A stretch of DNA of 64,000 nt. Origin: Amycolatopsis sp. QT-25 (GTDB lineage: Bacteria > Actinomycetota > Actinomycetes > Mycobacteriales > Pseudonocardiaceae). The stretch's first letter is position 1; the number at the start of each line of letters is the position of its first letter. The DNA lies in the NCBI RefSeq assembly GCF_029369745.1, contig NZ_CP120210.1, positions 3,968,001 through 4,032,000 of the forward strand, written 5' to 3'. The notes under the pieces were generated by a model, which searched no databases, was not told the DNA's origin, and worked only from the letters and a program-made list of their open reading frames with translations. Shown here in pieces: positions 54,938-64,000 of this stretch. Made by a program: the position numbers and the translations under genes.

Positions 54938-55498
54938 ATGCCAACCGGTGACGGCGATCGCATGACCATGACGCTGGAAGCTTTCGCGGACACGATCATT
55001 CCTGGGGAGAAACGAGGATCGGACGATCATGCCATCGCGGGCGCCACGACCGGTCCCGGCGCGGTCGCGTCCGGAGCTATCGAGGTGCTGGAAATGCGTG
55101 CGCCGGGACTCGCCGCGGGACTGGCGGGCTTCGCCGACCGGCTGAACGAGCACGCCACTGCCTACTCCAGGAAACATGGCCTGCGGTTCGGCGGGGCGCT
55201 GCCGCCTTTCGTTGCCCTTCCCTTCTCGCACCGCACCAACCTGGTCTTCGAGCTGACCGCACCCGACCACGCGGAGAAGGACGGATGGGTACTTCTCGCC
55301 CTGTTCAGCAATATGGCTTTCGACACCGCTCCGCACCTGCACACCGTCGAGGCCCTGGAATCCGGGCATCCCGGGCTGACGACACTGGGTTTCGCACCGC
55401 CGGATTCCGATGGATTATGGCGATTTCCCCGCTTTTCCTACGGTAGGCGACTGGCGCGCCGTCATCCGGACACCACCCCTTCCGGGAGCCCGGCATGA
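54938..55498 (+). CDS. DUF5987-like protein, partner of GMC oxidoreductase 2
   Basis: 186 residues; AAGGAG precedes the ATG. LEAFADTIIPGEKRGSDDHAIAGA resembles the start of gluconate-2-dehydrogenase subunit 3-type partners of GMC enzymes, and the gene overlaps the GMC oxidoreductase by four bases (ATGA). No clear signal peptide. It is probably a small subunit or chaperone of that enzyme. Small gene/GMC pairs of this kind occur in other enediyne loci; equating it with E8 would need an alignment. Confidence 0.7.
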   Translation: MPTGDGDRMTMTLEAFADTIIPGEKRGSDDHAIAGATTGPGAVASGAIEVLEMRAPGLAAGLAGFADRLNEHATAYSRKHGLRFGGALPPFVALPFSHRTNLVFELTAPDHAEKDGWVLLALFSNMAFDTAPHLHTVEALESGHPGLTTLGFAPPDSDGLWRFPRFSYGRRLARRHPDTTPSGSPA

Positions 55499-57123
55499 GC
55501 GTCGTCGAAAGCACCGACGTGGTCGTCGTCGGCAGTGGGTTCGGCGGAGCGATCGCGGCATACCACTTGGCCGCCGGCGGTGCCCGCGTGGTCGTCCTCG
55601 AACGCGGTCCGTGGCTGACCGGCAAGGACTTCGACCACGATTACCTTCTCGGCTCGAGCTACACCAGGGTCTTCGATTTCGTCGCGGGCGACGGTATGAG
55701 CGTTCTCGGCGGGAACTGCGTCGGCGGCGGCAGCGTCGTTTATTTCGCGGCCCTGCCGCGCGCTCCGCGGTTCGTCTTCGAGCGGCGGGGCAGTATCGGC
55801 CGTCGCATGTGGCCGTCCGCGATCAGCCGCGAAACCTTGGAGCCGTGGTATGACCGGGTCGCCGAATCCATCCCGGTGTCCCAGCAGGGATGGGACGACG
55901 TCTCGTACGCAGGCGGTCTGTGGGCCGCTGCCTGCGACCATGCGGGAGGTACCGCGAACCCGGTGCCGGTCGGCGTCGACAACACCCAGTGCACCAACTG
56001 CAACTGGATGATGTCCGGCTGCCGTTTCGACGCCAAACGCTCACTGCTGTTCAACTACCTCCCCGGCGCGCTGGCGCACGGTGCCGAGATCCGGCCGCTG
56101 CACGAGGTCGAGCACATTGCCAGAAAGGAAAATGGCGACTACCGAATCCATTACGACGTCATCGACGACGAGGACTACCGGGTGCACACCGGCTCCGGAA
56201 CCATCGACGCGAAGATCGTCATCCTGGCCGCGGGCGCCGGTGCGACCCCGGTGATCCTGCAGCGATCGGCGGTGGCACTGGGTGGGATGCCCGAAGCGGT
56301 CGGTCGCTACTTCTCCGGGAATGGGGAGCGGCTCAACACGGCTGTCATCGACGAAGAGCGGGTGCGCGACGTCCTCGGACTCGATCGCGGTGACGGGAGG
56401 GCTTACGAGGCGAATCAGATCGGCAAGGGTCCGGTGGTCGCCAACTGGGACCACCTTGACGGCTCCCTGCCGGAGTACTCGCGGTACTCGCTGGAGCAGC
56501 TGTACTTTCCGCCAGGGCTTGGCACCGTTTTGGCGCAGGTGCCGGGAAAGCCCGAGCCGGGCTGGTTCGGGGTGGAGAAGAAGGAGATGCTGCGGCGGTG
56601 GAAGTCATGGCTGATCATCTTTTCGATGATCGAGGATGACAACGAGGGGATCTTCGGGCCACCACCGCCCACCGGCAACGCTTACCGCATCTCACAGCAG
56701 ATGCTCGGTCGCGGCACCTTGTCCTATCGGCCGACCGCCAACACGCGGCGAGCCTGGGCGGAATCCGACGCGGAGGTGAAGCGGATCCTCGAGCTGGACG
56801 GGCTGGCGAAGGTTGCGCCGTGGACGAACGACCTCGTCGGCGCGTACACGGTGCATCCGCTCGCCTCCTGTCGGATCGGGGATGACCCGCGTACCTCGGC
56901 GCTGACACCCGGGCACGAACTTCGCGGTCACCCCGGAATTTTCGTCACTGATGGCTCGGCCGTGCCAGGCGCGCTGACCGTCAATCCGGCGCTGACCATC
57001 TCCGCGCTCGCCGAGCGCGCCATGCCGGGAATAATCCAGGCGGCGCGGGAACGGAACATCCCGGTGAGCGCGGGCGCGCCGGTCCCCACCGCGACCTCCA
57101 CCCCGGCGGGTTCTTTCCGGTGA
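55495..57123 (+). CDS. GMC-family FAD oxidoreductase 2 (cholesterol-oxidase-like)
   Basis: 542 residues. N-terminal VVVGSGFGGAIAAYHLA for FAD, GGNCVGGGSVVYFAALPRAP, a cysteine-rich segment CTNCNWMMSGC near residue 165 that is unusual for GMC enzymes and could bind metal or form disulfides, and the C-terminal VHPLASCRIGDDP and NPALTISALAERAM. Belongs to the cholesterol-oxidase-like branch. Coupled by ATGA overlaps to the genes on both sides. Probably oxidises the enediyne core or precursor (E9-like role, inferred). Confidence 0.88.
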   Translation: MSVVESTDVVVVGSGFGGAIAAYHLAAGGARVVVLERGPWLTGKDFDHDYLLGSSYTRVFDFVAGDGMSVLGGNCVGGGSVVYFAALPRAPRFVFERRGSIGRRMWPSAISRETLEPWYDRVAESIPVSQQGWDDVSYAGGLWAAACDHAGGTANPVPVGVDNTQCTNCNWMMSGCRFDAKRSLLFNYLPGALAHGAEIRPLHEVEHIARKENGDYRIHYDVIDDEDYRVHTGSGTIDAKIVILAAGAGATPVILQRSAVALGGMPEAVGRYFSGNGERLNTAVIDEERVRDVLGLDRGDGRAYEANQIGKGPVVANWDHLDGSLPEYSRYSLEQLYFPPGLGTVLAQVPGKPEPGWFGVEKKEMLRRWKSWLIIFSMIEDDNEGIFGPPPPTGNAYRISQQMLGRGTLSYRPTANTRRAWAESDAEVKRILELDGLAKVAPWTNDLVGAYTVHPLASCRIGDDPRTSALTPGHELRGHPGIFVTDGSAVPGALTVNPALTISALAERAMPGIIQAARERNIPVSAGAPVPTATSTPAGSFR

Positions 57124-58223
57124 GCCGGGCGGACTCTGTGCTCGACCGGCTGCTGCGAACCGCGCTTCGCCTGGCTCCGCAGCGGTTCCACCACGTCAGC
57201 CGACCCGGTGGTCGGCTGACGCCGGACCGGCTCGAGGCGATACGTCGTCAGATGAAACGCGAGTTCGGCGCGTTTGCGCCGCCGGTGGCGCTGCACTCGC
57301 AGTCGCCACCGGTGCTCTCCGTGGTGTGGACGATGTTGCGGGAGACGTTGGTCGTCACCGGGGCGGTGCCGCGCGCGGTCAAGGAGGTGATCGCGACCGA
57401 GGTGTCGGCTGCGAACTCCTGCCCATACTGCGTAGAAGTACATGACGCGGTGCTTGGCGCGCTGACCGGTAACAGAGACGATACCAGCCGGGACGCGGCT
57501 GCGAGCTGGGCACGGGCGAGTGTCCGGCAAGACACCGCTCGTTCCGCCGGACCGCCGTTCACCGCCAGGCAGGCGCCGGAGCTCATCGGCGTGGCGGTGA
57601 CCTTCCAGTATCTCAACCGGATGGTGAACGTGCTACTGGAAGCGTCACCGCTGCCCTCAGTGGTGCCCATCGTCATACGGAAGGGTGCGCTGCGGGCGCT
57701 GGGACAAGCGTTAAGGAGACCGGCTGTCGCGCCACATCCGCCGGGGCGATCCACCGCATTGCTGCCACCGGCCGAACTGCCTGACGACCTCGTCTGGGCG
57801 GAGCCCAATCCGGCGATCGCCGACGCGTTCGCGCGTGCCTCCGCCGTGTTTGAAGAGGCGGGCGCCCGGTCGGTACCACCGCGGGTACGCGAGCTCGTCG
57901 TGAATCGGCTCCGCGATTGGGATGGTCACCCACTCGGGCCCGACGGCGGCCGCTTGGACGAGGCGCTGGCGGGACTTCCCGAGCAAGACCGGGCCGCGGG
58001 CCGACTCGCGTGGCTGGTGGCACTGGCCCCCTATCGGATCGACGATCAGGTCGTCGGGCAGTTCCGAGAGGCAGGTGGGGACGAGACGGCTTTGGTGGAG
58101 CTGACTGCGTGGGCCGCTTTCACCGCGGCGCGTACGGCCGGTGCCTGGCTGCTGAACCTTCCCTCCGGCGGTGTCAGCGCGCTCGACGGTGCCTCGCAGG
58201 ACAGCGTTGAGGACGCGGGCTGA
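57120..58223 (+). CDS. AhpD/carboxymuconolactone-decarboxylase-like protein
   Basis: 367 residues from a GTG that overlaps the GMC stop (GTGA). The AhpD-like motif SCPYCVEVHDAV with CxxC and a nearby His lies near residue 100. The remaining 250 residues are helical and include a second, motif-less repeat. AhpD-like proteins are thiol peroxidase-like or decarboxylases. In this operon it may reduce peroxide made by the GMC oxidase or act on the core. Function not established. Confidence 0.75.
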   Translation: MSRADSVLDRLLRTALRLAPQRFHHVSRPGGRLTPDRLEAIRRQMKREFGAFAPPVALHSQSPPVLSVVWTMLRETLVVTGAVPRAVKEVIATEVSAANSCPYCVEVHDAVLGALTGNRDDTSRDAAASWARASVRQDTARSAGPPFTARQAPELIGVAVTFQYLNRMVNVLLEASPLPSVVPIVIRKGALRALGQALRRPAVAPHPPGRSTALLPPAELPDDLVWAEPNPAIADAFARASAVFEEAGARSVPPRVRELVVNRLRDWDGHPLGPDGGRLDEALAGLPEQDRAAGRLAWLVALAPYRIDDQVVGQFREAGGDETALVELTAWAAFTAARTAGAWLLNLPSGGVSALDGASQDSVEDAG

Positions 58224-58281
58224 GTCGCGACGTTGAGATCTTGGTGTCGAGAACACGCACATCCAGAGAGAGGAAACGCCC

Positions 58282-59115
58282 GTGACGGCGATGCCCCGAG
58301 TCCTTTCCGACTTCCTCGCCGAGGGCGACGACCTCGACGACCTGCTCGCCGGCCTGACCACCGGCGAGTGGCGGCTCCCGACGCCAGCACCTGGCTGGAC
58401 GATCGCGCACCAGGTGGCCCACCTCGCCTCCGTGTTCAGGATGGCGGCGATGTCGGCGTCCGCGCCGGATCAGTTCACCGCGATGGCCGCGAGCCTCGGG
58501 GACGACTTCGACGCCAATGTGGCGCGTGCACTGGCGGAGTACCTCGCGGACCCGCCGGAGCGGATGCTGCGGCGCTGGCGGGCCTATCGCCTTGCCAGCG
58601 CGGAAGCGCTGAACACGGGGCCGCTGGACAGAATCGTGCCTTGGCTGGTCCGCCCGATGCCGGCGGAGTTCCTGGCCGCGGCCGGGGTGATGGAGGTGTT
58701 CGCACACGGGCAGGACGTCGCGGACGCGGTCGGCCTGCGCCGCGAATACACCGACCGCATCGTGCACCTGGTCGAGTTCGCCATCCGCAACCGGGACTTC
58801 GGGTTCCAGCTGCGCGGCCTGGCCGTGCCGGAAGAACCGTTCCGATTCGAACTGGTGGGGCCGTCAGGTGCGCTCTGGAGTTACGGCCCGGAGGGCGCCG
58901 CCCAACGGGTGACCGGCTCCGCGGTCGACTTCTGCTTGCTGACCACACGTCGTCGTCATCGGGACGACCTCGAGGTGACGGCAGTGGGCAAGGACGCGGA
59001 TCGATGGCTCGACGTCGCTCAGGCGTACCGAGGCCCCTCGGGCGAAGGCAGGCGCCCTGGCCAGTTCACTGGTGCGTACGGGAGTGGCGTTGCCGGTCAG
59101 CGAGCAGCCGAATGA
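58282..59115 (+). CDS. TIGR03084-type DinB/maleylpyruvate-isomerase-like protein
   Basis: 277 residues. DinB-like four-helix start with WTIAHQVAHLASVF (first metal His), EVFAHGQDVADAV (second His pair) and a C-terminal SCP2-like part (GSAVDFCLLTTRRRHRDD). This is the TIGR03084/mycothiol-dependent maleylpyruvate isomerase type of actinomycetes, which uses mycothiol or a metal-bound thiol. It might detoxify or modify a reactive electrophile. Its stop overlaps the next ATG. Confidence 0.82.
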   Translation: MTAMPRVLSDFLAEGDDLDDLLAGLTTGEWRLPTPAPGWTIAHQVAHLASVFRMAAMSASAPDQFTAMAASLGDDFDANVARALAEYLADPPERMLRRWRAYRLASAEALNTGPLDRIVPWLVRPMPAEFLAAAGVMEVFAHGQDVADAVGLRREYTDRIVHLVEFAIRNRDFGFQLRGLAVPEEPFRFELVGPSGALWSYGPEGAAQRVTGSAVDFCLLTTRRRHRDDLEVTAVGKDADRWLDVAQAYRGPSGEGRRPGQFTGAYGSGVAGQRAAE

Positions 59116-59271
59116 CATGGCCGCGCAATGCGCACCGGTCGTTCTGGCGCGGCACGCTCGGGGTGGCGGTCTGTGCGGTGGTGCTCGCCTCGGTAGTGGG
59201 CTTCGTCCGGGCCTTCCACATGCCCGAGATGTCCACAACAGACTCAGCGGCTGACCCGGAAGCTATCCGGG
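59112..59271 (+). other. Probable N-terminal piece of the following transporter, out of frame
   Basis: An ATG at 59112 overlaps the previous stop (ATGA) and opens a convincing membrane segment (GTLGVAVCAVVLASVVGFVRAF) followed by HMPEMSTTDSAADPEAIR. The frame then degenerates, while the transporter frame begins at 59272. One extra G in the GGG near 59269 would join them. Either a short two-segment protein or the real N-terminus of the transporter. Confidence 0.5.
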
Positions 59272-60600
59272 ATGCTGCTGGCGGAGATGCCAGAGATGTT
59301 CGTCGCCGGTACCGGCCTGCTGGTGCTTGTGGGCGCGGCTCTGATACTCGGGCCAGTGTCGAGGCGCCCGCCACGGTCGACCGCGACTCGCACCGGGATC
59401 GGCGGGCGGCGCACGGTCGCCGTGATCGCCACCGCGGCGCTGACCATCGACATCAGTAAGACGTCCACTCTCGGCTTCGTCATCCCTGGGATGCGCACCG
59501 AGTACGGCATCGAGGCGTCCACCGCGTCCCTGCTCGCGGTCGGCGGCCTCAGCGGCACGGCCGTCGGTGCGCTCCTGTTCAGCCGCCTCGACGCGAGGAT
59601 CGGCCGCCGGAACTGCTACTTGGTCGCCACCCTCGGCTTCACCGCGACCAGTTTGTGCGGCACCATGCCCGATTTCACCGGCAACGTAGTGATGTGCTTC
59701 CTGATGGGCATGGCGGTCGGCGGTTTGGCCCCGATGCTGATCACTGTGCTCAGCGACCTCTTCCCAGGGCGCCGCCGAGGGGCGATCGTGACCGGGCTGT
59801 CCGTCGTCGCCACCGCGATCGGCTATCTCGTCGCCGCTGGATCGGCGTTGTGGCTGGAACCGGTGTTCGGCTGGCGCGTGCTGTGGCTCATCGGGGCCCC
59901 TACTGGGCTGCTGCTGGCGATCGCCACCGCCTTCGTTCCGGAACGCCGAACCGGCACGAAGGCCAAACGAAGTCGTTCTGCGGCGCCCGATCTCGCGACC
60001 GCGTGGCTGGCCAGAAACACGCTCACCGTCCGATTGCAGCGGGTGTACGCGTTCGCGATCGGGCTGACGACATTCGGCCTGACTACTTGGGTGCCGTCCT
60101 TGTCCAGAGCCGGCGGGCTGTCACTGGCGACAGCGAACTCCTTGCTCACCGGGGCGGCCGTGGTCATGGTGCTGTGCGCGGTGCTGCTCGTGTTCGCCTA
60201 CAACAGGTTCGGTCCGGCGACCCTGACCGTGTGTCTGGCCATGTGCACCGCGGTGTTACTGGTGGCGCTGGCGGTATCCGGCTGGGGAGCCGCCGTGCCG
60301 TGGCTGTCGGCTGCCGTGCTTGCGGTCACCCTGCTTGCGGCCAACACCATGGCCGCCGTCTTCCTTCCGGTCGCGGCAGATTTCGCCGAGGACGCTCGAC
60401 GCGTACGTGTCGCCGGTTCGGTGTCGTTCTTCAACCGCCTTGGCGGGCTCACCGGACCGTTGCTGCTCTCGCTTATCGTTTCTTCGCTGACAGAGGTGTT
60501 AGTGGCGATCGCGATGCTCGCGCTGTTGTGCGGCACGGTCGCCTGGTACACCAGTCACCGGTATCGCCTGCTGCAGAAGTCCACATCGGCGCTTGATTGA
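59272..60600 (+). CDS. MFS transporter, 12 membrane segments
   Basis: 442 residues from the ATG at 59272. Twelve predicted segments follow a 60-residue N-terminal stretch. TIDISKTSTLGFVIPGMRTEYGI in TM1, SRLDARIGRRN (motif A) between TM2 and TM3, and a central cytoplasmic loop rich in Lys/Arg. It resembles aromatic-acid/H+ symporter or multidrug MFS proteins rather than DHA2. It ends the operon DUF5987-GMC-AhpD-like-TIGR03084-MFS. It may export a pathway product or import a precursor. The true start may be upstream across a frameshift. Confidence 0.82.
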   Translation: MLLAEMPEMFVAGTGLLVLVGAALILGPVSRRPPRSTATRTGIGGRRTVAVIATAALTIDISKTSTLGFVIPGMRTEYGIEASTASLLAVGGLSGTAVGALLFSRLDARIGRRNCYLVATLGFTATSLCGTMPDFTGNVVMCFLMGMAVGGLAPMLITVLSDLFPGRRRGAIVTGLSVVATAIGYLVAAGSALWLEPVFGWRVLWLIGAPTGLLLAIATAFVPERRTGTKAKRSRSAAPDLATAWLARNTLTVRLQRVYAFAIGLTTFGLTTWVPSLSRAGGLSLATANSLLTGAAVVMVLCAVLLVFAYNRFGPATLTVCLAMCTAVLLVALAVSGWGAAVPWLSAAVLAVTLLAANTMAAVFLPVAADFAEDARRVRVAGSVSFFNRLGGLTGPLLLSLIVSSLTEVLVAIAMLALLCGTVAWYTSHRYRLLQKSTSALD

Positions 60601-60752
60601 CGTGCTCCGGACTTGCCGTGGCTTACTTATTTTTTGGGGGGTAGGGCAAAGGCGGCGTGCTCAGGCGCTCGCCCGCACGCCGACCTCGGGTGTTGCGAAA
60701 GTGGCTTTCGCAACGCTTCCGCGGCTCCGCCGCCCACGAGACCGCAAGACCC

Positions 60753-60805
60753 GGGGTGAGGGGGACTTTCCCCTCGTGCGACGAGGAGAAAGTCCCCCTC
60801 ACCCC
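60753..60805. terminator. Very strong hairpin at the right end of the cluster
   Basis: 25-bp arms with one mismatch around GCG, about 150 bases after the MFS stop. A smaller palindrome lies at about 60698-60713. Probably the right transcriptional boundary of the cluster. Confidence 0.8.
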
Positions 60806-61102
60806 GCTGATCACCGCCGGACTTGGCACCCGACAGGACATCTTTGCCCTACAGCTCTAAAACCGCCTCTTGCCCGAGACGGCCATCCCGTCGGTGACAA
60901 GACCAGCGAAGGTGAACCTTCTTAATAGGGATTCACCGGAATACGGGAGAAAGGACAACGAGCTTCGTTACCCGCAGGTGAGGACCACCCGGTGGAGTTC
61001 GCCTGTCTAGCCCGTACAGCGAGCCGGCAACGGCGGACGGTAAAGCCGCCGGCTGCGGCTCGGGCTAAACAGAGGGACATCCCATTTCCAGCCTTGTGCC
61101 CG
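60806..61102. other. Non-coding stretch, no gene seen
   Basis: I see no supported gene or RNA here. It precedes the first of the gene remnants. Confidence 0.45.
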
Positions 61103-61500
61103 TCAGTGGTGTGGGGCGCACGCTGATGAGGCTGCCCAGGTAGAGGTCGGTCGCACCCCGGGCCGCGGCAACGCTGTCGGGGTGGAACCGATCAACAGAC
61201 AGAAGTCACGATTGAGGTGCGACTGATCGGCGTAGCCGCAGAGCACGGCGGGGCTGGGCAGCGGTGGCGGGTTGACACCTGTCGTGAACCGGATCGCGTG
61301 ATGACATCGCGCCAGCTACGGTCGAGCGACTTGAGTATTTCCGGTTCATCCAGGAGCCAGCTCGACAACCGCCGGTCGAGAATCCGGAACCGGTGGTTCG
61401 AATCCCGCGCCTCGTGCAGCCTTTCCCGAAAAAATATGACTGGTGTGCGCCGAGGAGATCGTCGAATCCCACACTGGTACGGCTTATCTCCCGTGGCACC
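61103..61500 (-). pseudogene. AraC-family regulator remnant
   Basis: The C-terminal AraC signature GYADQSHLNRDFC with STPTALPRP ends at 61103. Upstream but in other frames are RLHEARDSNHRFRILDRRL, WRDVITRS (about 61310-61430) and DDLLGAHQSYFF. The first helix-turn-helix region is missing. At least two frameshifts and a deletion; inactive. Confidence 0.6.
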
Positions 61501-61779
61501 GCTTCAATCGCGGAGACGGGCGGGGTTCAGCGCCAACGAACCGGGCGGACTTACATTTTCCAATCCAAGGGCACTGGTCTCCGCTGAACTCGATTTCACA
61601 TCTCCGGAACGATGAGCAGTTGCTCGCCGCGAGAAGCAACACGCAGGGTGGCATACTTGTCGGCGTGTGGGTCGGCACCTGGGACAACCGGGACGAGTAC
61701 TGGCACTGCGCTCCCCCGGAAATAACCGCCATCTCGGTGTCCTGGTCGAAAATGTCGTCATCGGCTGTGAGCTGGGGAT
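61501..61779. other. Unassigned remnant DNA
   Basis: A plus-strand frame (61443-61805) contains GGILVGVWVGTWDNRDEYWH, which I do not recognise. No other support for a gene; probably debris between two remnants. Confidence 0.3.
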
Positions 61780-62557
<778 letters not shown>

Positions 62558-62748
62558 GACTACGGTGTCGGGAAACGCGCCGCGGATCGCGTCGGGCAGT
62601 CCGGTCAGGCCGTCGCAGCAGGCGATCAAGATGTCTTTCACGCCACGGTTGCGCAGGTCGGTGACGACCTTGGCCCAGAACTTCGCCGCTTGGGTGTCGG
62701 CGATCCAGAGCCCGAGGGCATGTTTGCGGCCTTCCATGTCCACGCCTC
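62558..62748 (-). mobile_element. Internal fragment of an IS256-family (mutator) transposase
   Basis: About 63 residues: GVDMEGRKHALGLWIADT, AKFWAKVVTDLRNRGVKDIL and CCDGLTGLPDAIRGAFPDT, the central block of IS256-family transposases, with neither end of the gene present. Left junction with an integrase remnant, right junction inside an AraC gene. Confidence 0.85.
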
Positions 62749-63308
62749 CTGCAGGCTCCTGACGCTCACCCCGCACTCCGCCGCGACGGACGCCATGATC
62801 ACCGGCTCGGCCAGGTGATCACGCAGATAGTCCATCGCACGCCGGACGCGTGCCGAAGGTGCGGCCGAAGACTCCGGGCTCAGGGCTTGGCTGAGATTGT
62901 TCGGCTGGCACAACAACAGTGACTCGATGGCGACTTGTTCGAGCTGCCACAGCAGCTGCGGCCGGGAGGACGCGAGGCCCGAAACGGAGAGATCCACCAG
63001 CGACTCCAGCAGCCCGCCGAGCCTTCCGACGGCACGGTCGAGGCCCAGTTCGAAGTGGACCGGGCCATCGGCGCCGATCAGCGCCGAGGCGACCGACTCG
63101 ACGCGCCAGCGGTCCAACCGGACGACCACCTGGTCGAACCCGGAGCCGAGCGCGAACTCGAACTCGTGATACGGACCGATGATGACGCCTTGACCGCGAG
63201 ACGCCTGCGCCTCCGAACCGCCGTACCGGAACACGGCCCGGCCGACGACCGGAAGCGTCAGCAGGAAGTCGTCCTCTTCGGCCATTGCGGGCGAGACGGT
63301 GACGTCCG
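62749..63308 (-). pseudogene. AraC-family regulator truncated at both ends
   Basis: The frame encodes the end of an AraC-binding-2 domain (DVTVSPAMAEEDDFLLTLP, RYGG, GPYHEFEF) and the linker into the first helix-turn-helix (ARVRRAMDYLRDHLAEPV, ECGVSVRSLQE). It stops being AraC-like at about 62749, where the IS256 fragment starts, and its N-terminal 80-100 residues are lost at about 63308, where a plus-strand NACHT gene begins. Inactive as a DNA-binding protein. Confidence 0.8.
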
Positions 63309-64000
63309 AGATACCTCACCCAGGTCTACCGTGCACGGTTCCTCGACGGCGACATCGTGACTCCCGCCGCTGACGTGATCATTACCGAGACGGGCACATC
63401 ACTGGAACGGCTCCACCTGTCCACCCCTAGCAGTCGACGGTGGCCGCTGAACGTGTCACTTCCGGCGATGGCCAAAGACATGGGGCCGGACGGAGGCCCG
63501 TCGATGATCCGATGGCTAAGCCAACAGGTGACGAACCGGGCGTCAATCGAAATTCTACCCGCCACTCTCGAGAAATGGCTGCAAGCATGGCCAAGCGTCC
63601 TATTCCTTGACGGGTTTGATGAAGTTACCGCTCCGTCGCTAAGGCAACGAGTGGTCGACGAGATCGCCGAACTCGTCGACCACGCCGACAACCTCGACGC
63701 GGACCTGTTCATCGTCGTCACCACACGACCGACCGGGTACACAGAGCGGATCCTGCCCGCCGAGTTCGCACAAATCGACCTGGACTACTTCACAATCAGC
63801 GAAGCTGTGGCCTACGGAAGGCACGTGACCACCCAGCGCCTTCATGACGACGTGTCAATGCAGGAGCAGGTACTCGAGCGCTTCGATCGGGCGGCGTCCG
63901 CACCAGCAACCGAACGACTCATCAAGACACCGCTTCGAGTCTTGATCCTGACTTTCATCTTGGAGAACTTGGGAGACCTGCCAGCGACACGGTACGAGTT
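63303..64000 (+). CDS. NACHT-type STAND NTPase fragment, open at the right edge
   Basis: A plus-strand frame is open from 63303 to the window end without a stop. It starts RYLTQVYRARFLDGD, which in NACHT proteins follows directly after the P-loop Lys-Ser/Thr, so the Walker A itself is missing. The Walker B is complete: VLFLDGFDEV at about 63600-63630, followed by VVTTRPTGYTERI (sensor) and RLIKTPLRVLILTFILEN. NACHT NTPases act in bacterial immunity or signalling. Without the P-loop it is probably a 5'-truncated remnant; the 3' part lies outside. Confidence 0.75.

Noticed and set aside
58233..59459. 408-residue plus-strand frame across the TIGR03084-type gene
   Set aside because: Only its part from 59112 to about 59265 looks like real protein; the rest is an off-frame shadow.

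Overview
The window is high-GC actinomycete DNA. Dense ATGA/GTGA gene overlaps, frequent GTG starts, a SARP regulator and AraC/ECF42-type regulators point to a Pseudonocardiales-like organism such as Amycolatopsis; that placement is an inference. Almost all of it (about 2.7-60.6 kb) reads as one large biosynthetic gene cluster for a chromoprotein-type, presumably nine-membered, enediyne. The diagnostic genes are a full enediyne polyketide synthase (34758-40508), its hot-dog thioesterase, a flavin reductase, UnbV, UnbU and two tandem UnbL-like (DUF1702) proteins, two epoxide hydrolases, an SgcJ-family NTF2 protein, and a secreted neocarzinostatin-family apoprotein (51214-51657).

The unusual feature is a second, complete polyketide system inside the same locus: a type II (aromatic) PKS with KSalpha, chain-length factor, ACP, two-domain aromatase/cyclase, metallo-beta-lactamase-fold hydrolase and an ActIII-type ketoreductase (18257-27640). 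Beside it are an aryl-acid adenylating enzyme with an odd beta-rich tail, two paired FAD monooxygenases, two acyl-CoA-dehydrogenase-like flavin monooxygenases, an O-methyltransferase, a GMC oxidoreductase, an aldehyde dehydrogenase and a NodU-type carbamoyltransferase. Described chromoprotein enediynes obtain their aromatic acyl groups from iterative type I PKSs or chorismate, so a type II-derived aromatic appendage loaded by the ligase is the most interesting reading here. No glycosyltransferase, deoxysugar pathway, NRPS or acyltransferase is visible in the window.

Layout: (1) 0-2.5 kb, left flank: a KamA-like aminomutase and a truncated unknown gene. (2) 2.7-10.4 kb, minus-strand operon: ligase, two FAD monooxygenases, a 49-aa ORF, carbamoyltransferase, SGNH-like protein. 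(3) 10.6-16.4 kb: epoxide hydrolase 1 and a minus-strand tailoring operon. (4) 16.9-27.6 kb: AraC regulator and the type II PKS. (5) 27.7-41.5 kb: the enediyne warhead cassette, divergent around 34.6 kb. (6) 41.5-42.6 kb: a decayed ISL3-type transposase. (7) 42.6-48.2 kb: SARP-led operon with epoxide hydrolase 2 (catalytic His replaced by Asn), then an ECF42 sigma factor/YCII pair. (8) 48.4-60.6 kb: export, apoprotein, a frameshifted UvrA-like resistance gene, and a GMC/CMD redox operon. (9) 60.6-64 kb: a scrapyard of truncated AraC, integrase and IS256 pieces ending in a headless NACHT NTPase that runs off the right edge. Several single-base frameshifts, mostly in short homopolymers, cluster between 51.9 and 62.5 kb; they may be true decay or sequence errors.
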